A stretch of 64,000 nt of DNA, from assembly GCA_964023205.1 (NCBI GenBank), contig OZ026839.1, positions 17,638,386-17,702,385 of the forward strand. The letters run 5' to 3'. The notes under the pieces are model-generated. The model saw only the letters and a list, made by a program, of their open reading frames with translations, did not search any database and was not told the origin of the DNA. Position 1 is the stretch's first letter; each line of letters opens with the position of its first letter. The position numbers were made by a program, and so were the translations under genes. Shown piece by piece: positions 13,501 to 25,500 of the stretch. This DNA comes from Lutraria lutraria. Taxonomy: Eukaryota > Mollusca > Bivalvia > Venerida > Mactridae.

Positions 13501-16500
13501 TTTCCGGTCAATTACTTAATTTTGGAATGACTAATCTTTACTAAACTGGATATTTAGCAACCTTGTATGAAAGCTTAGCTTGGAATTGTATTTGGGGTTA
13601 GTTTTGGTCAAGCTCACTGTTACTAAAAAAAGAAAATCAGTTTCCAGTGAATAACTTAATTAATTAAAGATTAAGATATTGCAATGAAATTTTGTGTGTA
13701 GGTAGCTTACATGGAAACCAAGCTTGGGATTTCATTCTATGCCAATATATAGGGTAAAGGTCACTGTTAACTTATTAATTAGCCGCACTGTAAACTGAAC
13801 CGCTGATGAAGCCTTAGCGCAGAATTCTAGAGTACTGTGATATTAAAACCTTAGAAAACCTGGTTTCGTGGCATTGCCGCATTTCTTGTTCTTTATCACT
13901 TGCAATTATCACTGATTGTGTCAATGTCATGTCATACAAATATAATCTATTTATTGGTACATTTGGTTTTATTGGCAAACTCATCAACCATAAAAATCTT
14001 TGAACATCTTAGAATAATTCTATTGTATATGTGCAGTTAGTATTAACTGACAGTTATGTCAATAAGATAATACAAAATGTACTTATAAGTAACTACTTTA
14101 CAGGGCACTGGACCTGAGGTTCCTAAATATCTACAACATGATGGACCAGTAAGAAATAGAAGACTTGGTAAACGTGATGCATCATTGTTAATTAAAGATA
14201 TTTGGAGAGAGAAAGGAGCAAATGATGCTGCTGTATGTATATAGCAAGATATAAATAAAGTAATATTGTACCATTTAATAACAGATGTGTATGCTGAAAT
14301 AATATCTTTAATGATTTATTTGTGTCATAACATGTAGAAGGAATTACAGTAAAACCTGTCCTTCCAACCACCTTTTACAGGTGACCTCTTGTCTTGTGCG
14401 ACCAAAGAGTTTTTAAATGTGAATTTAACTTAGTTATGCGACCACCTGTCTAACGCGGTTAGCGACCAGTACTTTATGTCTATATCGTAGTTGCTAAGCG
14501 ACCGCTTTGTTGTCCTAAATGTGTGATTGTTTGTATCACCTAAACAAAAAGATTGTCGGCAAACTTGAAAATTTTAAGTTAAGAGGAATGGATAGCTGTG
14601 ATTAATAAACCTTTAATTCGGGAGCAAGCTCAGAAATTTTGCCATCCGTTCTTCTAAACTGTGATTTTTTTTATCTGAATAGTATGTTTTCCCTTCAAAC
14701 ACATGTTTTTATGCTTTATAAACTAATCATTTTTTAAATCAATAATGTTTAATATTTTCTTAAGATTTTATGTACAAAGTACTGTTTTTAAAATGCTAAG
14801 CCACGGTTACATTTGTCTCTGTATAAAATATTTAACTGCCTAATTAAATGTACATGGTTTCGTACTACATTTCGAGGGTTCAACGCAACAGTGTTGTAAC
14901 TCATAGTGAAATAAGAACAAGTTACGACAGTGTTGCGCTGAGCCCTCGATTTGTATTTCATAGTGTGTAACTCCAATCCTTAGTTAAGAGACAACCTTTT
15001 TTACAGGTTTTACTGTAGTTGTAATCTTGACTTTAGAATCCTAAGCATCAAATTCGAAGAAAATTTAGTTGACCTAAAGTGCTGTTGTGTTTGAATTTTC
15101 AGAAGGAAAGCTCATTTTTTGTAGTGGTTATTATAGAATTTAAACATGTTTTTTTTTTTGCTGATTTCAGAAAGCTGATGGAGTTCGAGACAAGATGGCC
15201 GACTTCCTATATACATATTTGCAGCGAAGATTTGGCTTGGAACAAATGATTATAGAATGGGGTTATAATCTACATGATGCGTGTCAACGTTATGCTCATG
15301 ATGAGCATGTAGGCATGTTCTCTGGTGTTCTTACAGAAGAGGTATGTAAATTATCTACTTCATAGCTCAAACACCGCACAATATGAATTAATGGAAATGT
15401 AATTTAAATTATTATTTTCATTTTTTAATGACTCTGTATCAATAGATTGGGAGCATATTGTTTTTGGCCTCTTTATTTGTACCAAACTTTAACCTTGCCT
15501 ATAAAATCAAAACGCTTCCACCTACTGTTTGTTTGTTTATTTGAGTTTAACGCCCCTTTTTAATAGTCAGAGTCATGTGAGGTGGACAGTTCATCTAACC
15601 ATCCTTCCTTGGAAGAACCAGTTCTTGACTCACATCCTCCGTAAGCAACTGCCTACTTTCTCACATAAAGAGACATGGTCAGTAGCAAGGCTTGAAACAA
15701 AGGCCCTCTGTCAGTGAGAGATTACAGTGATTTGAAGTCATTGACCTTAACCACTCGACCACAGAGAAGGGTTTCGCTTCCACCTACAATCATCAAACTT
15801 CATATGTAGGTTCCTCATGACAATCCTCTACAGATCCTGTGCATTTTCAGGTTAGTTGGACAAAGGTCAAGGTCATGGGGCACTATGTTTTGAAAAATGC
15901 ATCCTTTTTCATTCTCATCTTCACTAAATGTTAAACGTCATTCCGGTACATTAAAGTATTCAATTTGATAAATTAAATTGAATAACATGTGCCTGTATTC
16001 ATTTTTTTACAGAAAAATATCAAGTTGTATTTTTCTATGATTTTCAGATAGATGAGGAGATTTATCACAATCAATTACAATTAATTCAACGACTGATGAA
16101 CCATCTTACAACTATTGACATGGACAAAGGCAATCAGGGCAAACTGAACAAAGCAGACTTCAGGTAACACACAAACATAGTCTTATCCAAATAGTTAATA
16201 GTTTGGCTAGTTCCTTCTTTGTTCCTATATTCAGTGCAGCCTGTTCGAAGCAACACCCTTTTGGAGTAACAAAAATAAGTTGCTAATGAGAGGTTGTTGC
16301 TCTACAGTGGTTAAATAAATTGTTAAAATTGTGCAGTGGGAAAAAATCTTGCTGTTGTTGAATGGGGGTTGTTGTTCAAGAGAGGGAGCCCTGCTCTGGA
16401 GAGGTTCTACAGTAGTTAAGTATAGCTATTATGAGTGAACATGAATACAGTTTCGTATTGGGATGAATTAGATACAGTGAAAAATTTATGTTTCACTAAA

Positions 16501-19500
16501 CACACCCTTCTTTTTTTCATTTTTTGTTGAGATAGTACATGTGTATGGATATAATTAATAATTATGCCCCCTTTCATACATGTCGGTCGGTCAGTCTGTA
16601 ACCAAACCTTGTCCAGGTCATAACTAGAGAACAATTTGGCATAAGCTCCTCAAATTTGGTAAGGAGGTTGGTCATCACATGTAGATGATTCCTATTGATT
16701 TTGAGGTAGTAGGTCAAAGGCCAAGGTTGAACCATCTAGTTGACCATTTAGGCTTTTTGTTACTCAGGTGCCCAGGAATCCACTATAACCATTTCTTACT
16801 GTGATTCAAAATGATGTTCTTGACTGTTTGTTCAGCTAAATACAGCCAAAAACATTTAAATTTTCATTGTAATTCAGAGACTCACATTGTAGCGATGTGG
16901 TATATTGTATTCACAATTGGCTAGCATATTCACCAGCACGATTAGCTCAGTTGATAGAGCATCTGACATGCAAGCAGGAGGAAGCGGGTTCCAGCCCCAC
17001 ATGTGGTTCATGATCTTCCTCCTATTACATTGGGTGCTGTGAGTGTGTGACAAGCCTTGGAATCCTAGAGCTAGGGTTAAGCAAATGGCTGGGTTAGTTT
17101 AAAGAGCCTGTGGTTGTCGCAATAAATTACTTTGAATAAAAAGGAAGGAGAAATGTAGCGGTGTGGTATATTGTATTTATAAATTGACTAGGATATTCAC
17201 CAGCCCGATTAGCTCAGCTGGTAGAGCATCTGACTTGCAAGCAGGAGGAGGAGGTCGCGGGTTCTAGCCCGGCATCGGGTACATTATTTTCCTCCTCCTA
17301 AACAACATTAACTCTCTAAAAAGGATTGGACTTTGTGAAACATTTTATTAATATGGATGCCTTGTCTATCATATAATCCATAATGAAAGCTGTTCATACA
17401 AATTGAACCAATCAAGTTCTCTATCAAGTGCTGATTATTTCTAGAAAACATTTTGGTACTTGAAATCCATTGCTGAAACCATATCCTGAATCTAATTACA
17501 AATGTTGTAGAAAGAAAAACATCATATGATAAGTTTGATAAGTTTATTTATATACAATCCTGTAAGCCATATGGCCCATGAGAATACATGGTATAATACA
17601 ATGGTATAGCAGAATAAATGAAACATATATACATATAATCAAGTCATAAGGAGAAGGCTTTTCAAAGAAACAGATCATGTGCATTAAATCAGTAATAAAG
17701 CAATATTAAATATAAACACAGTATTTTCCCTCAAAATACACGAACCTGCAAAAATCGAATACCTACAGAAAAAACATCTACTGGAAGAAAAAATATCCAT
17801 CTTTTTATAAGTAAAAACGTACACAAGAACTGCGACGAAAGTTGGGTGTCAACAAAAAGAAAAAACAAAATTAGAAGTGTTAAAAGTAAAACTATCATTT
17901 AATTTATAAAATGTACCTTGGTCCTTAAGACAAACCTCAAGAACAAAGCACAAAGCTTACGCTAATATCTCTTGAATCTTATTCATTAAACTCATTCATT
18001 TCTAAAAAAAAAATCAAAGATGGATTCTGTCAATAGTTTTATAAGCGAAGATACATGTTGATTTCTAAGTATTGACATTTTTATTCTATAGACAAGGATT
18101 GGCTGATTATTTGGTTGGTGTTGATGCCGATACACTGAATGCAATGATGAGAGCTGCAGAATCTGAAATGGATGACAAAGAAGCTGATGATATTGAATAC
18201 AAGAATTTGTTTATGGAAGTATGTAATGTTATCATTTACCTATACCTTTCATTATCAAATAGTATTATTTTTTTACTCTATAAAAAGCTTATATGATTTT
18301 GAGTCTGGCTGATCTAAAGAGAATCTTTATCAAGCAAAATTATGATGTTTGTTTAATCATTCATTTACTGATTATCAGCAGGTCTAAGGCAGCCAGGAAG
18401 GATCAGTATTTTCTGTTTGCAAATAATTAATTTGGTAGACCATCTATGTAAGCATAGGAATTAATAAACCATACATTCTGTAACAGAACGAAGTAGTTTA
18501 TACCTGAATAGTTTAATTATTTACGATGGAATTTTTAGTTTTTTTTACTGTGCACTTTGTTTATTTGTCAAGTCATGTACAGTACAACCTCTGTAGAGCA
18601 ACACCCAGTGGGAGCTGCAACTATTGACCGTTGTTTAGAGGTTGTTGCTCTACAGAGGTTAATTTTATAGTAAAAATCAGCTTTGGGAAATTTTGAAGGT
18701 GTTGTTATAGAGGTTGTTGTTCTACAGAGGGCTGCTCTGGAGAGGTTGTACTGTACTTACAACACATACATGTATTATATTATGTGTATGGTGTAAAATA
18801 GTTGTTTATCTCTGATTACCCAACTAACCCTATTTTCTCACTTATTTTTACCTTTCCATATGCTTTCACTAGAACCAAACAATTTGTTTATGCCTTACAT
18901 TGAATCATGGTATTGGTAATTGTATGAGCAATGTGTACACATAATTGATATGTTGTTATTTTGTTTACAGGATGATGAGGGTAGAACAGGGCCATTCTTG
19001 GATGAAGTTAGAAAATGGGAAAACCAAGAAAGAATGAAATATGTTGATGAAATAAAGGCTCAGATAGGTGATACAAGGTAGGACATGGTATACTTATCCT
19101 AAAATAGTCCAAACATCAATATCAATATCCCTAAGTGAATAAACTAAACATATCATTATACCCCCCCCCCCCGCAAATGAAGTTTGATGGGGGTGTATTT
19201 AAGGTATTAGAAGTACTAATACGAAGTGTTAAGGATTGTATCTTAAATATTGTCATTCTTTTGTATATCCATTAAGGCATTTACAGGTGATTTTTAAAAA
19301 AAAATACTGTCAGTTAAGAGAGTTATGACCATTTTTGTTCCTCTACCCCATAGGCACTCGATTCAGTGATTTTTATACGGGACCCACACTTATTTTCGTC
19401 ACTTCCGTCAAACGAAAAGATGGCGAGTTCACTACCTTGGTGTATTTTATACACTCAATAAGGGAAAAAATGAAGATTTTTCTTTCAACAGATTTGCAAT

Positions 19501-22500
19501 GTTTGATGGGTGAAATTGCAAAAGAATGTCTGTAAACGTATAAAAATCACTGAATCGAGTGCCTGTGCTCTACCCCTAACGTAAAATAGTACCTTTAAAT
19601 CAAATGAATGCACCTGTATGAAATTGACCTACCTCACTAACAGATGATACAATAAATGCAAGAATGTGTATAAGTCTAAGGGTAACCAATGTTTAGTCAT
19701 CCAAATTCCCAGCAAACACTTGACGTGTAAAAACGTTGTACAGACGTTGTACCCTGACGTTGGATGACCGTTGGATTTAGGTTGTAAATGAAAGTTTTTT
19801 AGACGTCATTTCCCGACGTCAATACAACGTCATGTATACAACCAAAATCCAACGTGTTTTCAACCAAAATCCAACGTGTATACAACCACAATCCAACCTG
19901 TATACAACCAAAATCCAACGTGTTTACAACCACATTCCAACCTGTATACAACCAAACTCCAACCTGTATGCAACCACAATCCAACCTGTATACAACCAAA
20001 ATCCAACGTTTATATATTTACACGCCTGTAAGTAATTAAGGTGATTATATCAACAAAACTCAGGGATGTTCAAACAAAGAACATAATGACGCCAGTTACT
20101 AATCCTGTATAATTAGTTCTTCATGAGGATACTGAACACTATTAAAAAATTATTGCTCAATAATTAATATGTCTATAACCTAGTATATCAGAAAGTTCAC
20201 TTTTTATCTCACAATACAACCTAGTCTAAATTTATCATTTGAAATGTCAAACAAAAACAAATTTTGTTCACAATTTGGAATATATCTAATTTATTCTTGC
20301 AAATTATTACATACACATGTAGACACGAATACCGTACATAATTTTGTATAAACACACAGTAGATGATTATTCTGTGATCATGAACACTTAAAGAATTCGT
20401 TTAAATGACATGTACAAAACAGTTAGAAACTAATAAATTAATCCCTCTGGATTTCCTGTCTGTGATTCTGGAGTCTACTTCAGTGGACAGGCCTGGCTGG
20501 TATCCTGTTCAGTTTCCTTTGACATAGACTTCATAGTATTTGCTGAAATAGTAAAAGAGCAAGCATATTCAGTCAGCGGGCATTTTCGGAAGTCATTTCA
20601 TCTATCCAAGCTAGTAATTTTTACTATTTGAAAAATATACAGTCTTCTGTGTTTCTGTTATCAATCTGCCATGATTAATACATATTAAATTTTTCTAAAG
20701 ACTGGATTATACCAAGCAACAAAATCAAAGAAAAAATTACACAAGCTCACAGAAAACTGAACATGCAGAATTTATTCTAATTAATATAATATATACCTAA
20801 TAATATTCAATATAGGCAAATGCAATCTCAAACGGTATTATTTAGACATGCATTTTGCTATGAGAAAGCCCAGCTTTTTTACTTAATCAGTGTTTGTATG
20901 ATATTATGTTGTAGTCCTCATACATAATTTTACAACCATGACTGAATTAATTACGGATTATTCAGAAATAAAAAATGATAAATTTACCTTGAACAACGCC
21001 AAACAAGCTTGACCTGTAGAATTCCATCGTTCCCAGTCATGTTAAATTTGGACATCAATCTGTAAACAATTATAATAAACTATAAGTTAGAGCAAATGAA
21101 CATGTATTACTTATTCAAAAATTCTTCAACTTGACACATGAACATTGAAAATAAAACTATATTTATAAGAATTCAATGTAGTATCAACCAGTGATCATAA
21201 CTCAAAAACACGTACATATATGTCAGGCATAATAAATCCAAACATCCTTCTTAATTAAATCTGAAGCATACAAGTTCCCCACACGAAATGAATAACATAA
21301 TATTATCTCTCTCAAATTTTCATTAACACATTTCCTATGTGCATGAAGAACATTTGACCTGAGGACTCATCAATCAATTTCGGCACTGGCCAGTTTGGCA
21401 GTTGTCAGTAATAAAACCTTCTCTGGAATAGTTTCAAATTAAGTTCATACTGTTTTTCATGCTCAATTTTATTGGAAATAATGGACATTAAGACATGTAC
21501 ATGTAACTGATACCAGAACAGTGATTGTGAATATTTGTGTAGTCTTGAATTTAGACTTTACACAACAGATAGTTTAAAATGTAATTTCACCAGTTTTGTT
21601 TTACTTGATTTTTAAAGTGTAACAAAAGATGATCGCACTTTTAAATAAAAATACATTCGACTACCTATAAGCGAACTTAAAAGCGACCAACACGATATTG
21701 GGTGCAATCAGTTATGAAATTGATTGATTACTTGTTCGATTTAAAATAAAAGTTTGCTGAATTTCCGATTATATATGCATGCATCTACATATGCATCTTT
21801 TTACTGACATTTTTAATACTTAAATCACACATCAAATTAAATCATAAATTCCACTTACCTTAAAATCCGAATTTGACAGATCTTTTGAATCTTATCCCGA
21901 AATCTTTTCTTGGGACCGTTGAACACTATTCAATATAATTAACCGTTGCTGGTAGTTTTGAATAATTAGATCTGTCCATTTTCATGTAAATTAAACGATT
22001 TTAATCCATTTATTTTGTAGGTTTTATGAAGAATATTTTTAAATTATTGTCGACAAACGTTTCTTTATTTAATTATTTTCAAATAGTGTAGAAAAGAATT
22101 ATCGTAAAATTCGAAATAACTGGACCCTCGAAGCGACGCCTATTGGTAATATGAAACATTTTGAGGGGAGTAAACATGTCAGAGTGTTTTGCTATTTTTA
22201 ACTCATCCCTAACATAATAATATATGCGAAAGAACAAGGTTTATATATTTTTTTGTTGTTTTTTCATGACAATATTCAATTTTCGTTATGATTTCAACAA
22301 AATCATTATCTGACCATAATCCAACGTCATGCAGACGTCTTATTCAGACGTTGTATAGTCTTCGTGATTCTTATGTTGAATCAACATTGGATTTAGGTCG
22401 CCGACGTCGCGACTTAAATACAACGCATATTCAACGTTGATACAACGTCGGGTGTTTGCTGGGTTGTTTATATGATGTTTGGAACTACAATAATGTTGCA

Positions 22501-25500
22501 GAAAAAATGAAAAATGTAACCCCACCCGTTTAAGATTTAGTCAAGATTTTCGCCTATTACCAAAAAGTAACAAATTGATAAATATCAATAAGATAACAAG
22601 AGGGCCAAGATGGCCCTGTAAATGCTCACCAGGAAAAAAGGTCATTTGGAGACGAACATTGTTAAAATATTTCTACACGAGTCCAAGTAAAATCAAGTGA
22701 CCCTAAGGTCAGGGCCAATTTTTACCCCAGGGCCATAATATGAACAAATTTGGAAGAGGTCTGCTAAACAATACTACACACAAAATATCTTAACTCTTGT
22801 GGTTTCGGAGAAGATTTTTTAAATTTCCTATATAAGCCTATGTAAAATCAAGTTACCCCCGGGGCGGAGCCAATTTTGACCCCAGGGGAATAATTTGAAC
22901 AAACTTTGTAGAGTTCCATTAGACAATGCTACATACCAAATATCTCAGCTCTAGGCCCTGTGGTTTCAGACAAGAAGATTTTTTGAGTTTTTTCTATTTG
23001 TTGCCATAGCAACCAGTTTTTAATGAAATTTAATTTTTTGAACAACTTTGAAAGGGGACCACCCAATGATCATTCCAGCAAAGTTTGATTGCAATCGGCA
23101 TAGCGGTGTAGGAGGAGATGTCGTTTAAGTAAATATGGACGCCACTTCACGACGAACGCAGGGCGATCACAAAAGCTCACCCTGAGCACATTTGTGCTCT
23201 GGTGAGCTAAAAACTAAAGGATGGCAACTCCTGAAATTTTCTCAAAATTAACTACTATGTGTGTGTAATCGCTACACAAAAATTGATGAAGTTTTACCGT
23301 CCAGTTTTGAAAAGATGTGTGTCAGAAATCCATAGTCACTTGATTTTTGTTAATTAACCATGTATAAATTCCTACAAACTTAACCAAATATTTTGGAATG
23401 AATATTTTCCAACATATTACTGTATATATTCATGTTCTAAATACAAAACATTACCTAAAAACTAAAAAAAAAAGTTACGGTCCCAGTGGAGTTTGAACCC
23501 ATGACCCTAAGGAATATGTCAATGTATCAGTAAAATTCATGAAATTAGTACTCTTCAAAATGGAGGTTATGCATTAGAGATCGAAATCATTAAGTCACTT
23601 GATCGGTTGGTCAGGTGGTCAGTCGGTGGGCATTCAGTATCACAAGTTTGTGGAGCAGACTACTTCCACATTATTTAAGCGATTACAATGAAACTTAAAT
23701 ATGTTATCTCCATAAAGTGTTGATGTGCAATACATAATTTCTATGCCCAGTGATGCACTCATTCCAGAGTTATGTGCCCTTAACTTAGCCATATTGTGTA
23801 CAGGCATTCTTAGCTCATAAATGTTTGTGGAGAAAACTACTGCCGCATTCATCAAGGGATTGAATTGAAACTTGTAATATAATTTAGGAATATGAAATGT
23901 AGATGTGCAAGAAACAATTTTCGTGCCCAGAGATTCACTCATACCAGAGTGTGCCATTGAACTGAGCCATATAGTGTACTGTCACATTCTTAGCGTCAAA
24001 GTAAGATATTAATTTGAATTACAAATCAATAAAATGGACATACGCTTATTTGTAAATTATTTGAATGAACTAATGTATTTGTAACTACATTATACATGTA
24101 AAAAAAATAACATTCTTATTCATTTTTGTCGAGCCCGCTTGCGGTGAGCTCGACATAGTCGCCACAATGTCTGTTGCGTGTCTGTATGTTAGTTGGTTAG
24201 TCCGTCCGGATCCTTGTCCGGGCTGTATCTCCCTTATGCATTAATAATAATTGACACTTTTTAAAATAACTTGGCATAATTGTTAAATACCATGAGACAG
24301 TGTGCAGTGCGTAAGATTCAGGTCTCTAGCTCAAAGGTCAAGGCACACTTGGATGTTAAAGGTCAATGATGGGGTCTATTTTTTGTGTCTGCTTCATAAC
24401 TTTGTCATTTCTTGATGGATTTTGGAATTACTTGGCAGAAATATTTACCATCATGAGCCATGTGCCATGCGCAAGACTTAGGTCTGTAGGCTAAAGTTCA
24501 AGGTCACAGATGTCAAATGTCAAAAAAGTATTATAGACCTGGGGTGTATCTCCCTTATGCATTGAATTATTTGAAAATGACTTGGCATAATACAATGAGG
24601 CCATGTGTCCTGGGCAACACCCAGAGGTCAAGATTACACATTCAAATATATTTTCCTTGTCTGGGCTGTGACTTCTGGTCAAGGTCACAAGCTGGCTAAA
24701 CAGGGCCTTGACATGTTGCCTTTGGGCATCTAGTTGGCTTAAATTTTCAAAAAATAAGATGAAAATACATGTATTGTAATGCTACAGGGTTTAAGAGCAA
24801 GTAACCATTCTAACTAAAAAATAGTTTTAATTTGTAAGTTTTTTTTCGGTGTGCTGTCTTGATACTGCTTTTGACCTTCACTTGTAATCAATGAAAGTAT
24901 TGGATACAAAATCATCAGATGAAGTAACAGTTTTCTCACAGGTTGAAAGTATTGTTGTTACAAATTTTTAGGACAGAATCCATAATTATTTGTTTTACTG
25001 CCTCTGAGAATAATTCAATAATAAAAGCCGAAAAACATCAACACACCCGTAAACCGCTCCCGCTATGTTCGGTTTGTCCTGCTAGGTACAGTCGTGCCTC
25101 TATGTTCGGTTTTTATCGTACAGGAAATGAGCAAAGGAAGTTTTTACTTGATTTTCATATATTCCGTTTTAATAAGGAAGAAAATAATTGTTGCTATATA
25201 TATAGGTGGCTTTTAATTGCAAGTCATAAAAATCCTAGACTATTTATTCATAAAATAAGAAAGATACGGCCAGTTAAAGTGCAAGGTAATTGCGAAAAAT
25301 AGATGTTTTGCTGTTTGTCGACTATTTACAGTCTCAAAGCATAAGAAAGTGTATTTTTGAAAATAAAATCATAAACTGCAATGCTTACTGCATACTCTGA
25401 CAAAAAGATTTTGTTATTGTCCGTTTTATAGTGGAGAAATTGACTTGTAAACAAACATAGGTGAACATAATTGGTCCTGCTCCGGGTAGACATAGGTCCT

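Noticed and set aside
16936..17280. Functional tRNA-Ala genes
   Set aside because: Anticodon-stem and T-stem mismatches and an oversized variable region fit a SINE head better.
19799..20039. Overlapping open frames on both strands over the minisatellite
   Set aside because: Low-complexity 22-bp repeat keeps several frames open at once.
23640..23957. 105-codon minus-strand frame
   Set aside because: Made of two 175-bp repeat modules; internal peptide repetition mirrors the DNA repeat.
24943..25302. 119-codon plus-strand frame, with the same peptide on the minus strand at 27431-27631
   Set aside because: Both copies are the two arms of the foldback element; duplication by the inverted repeat explains them.
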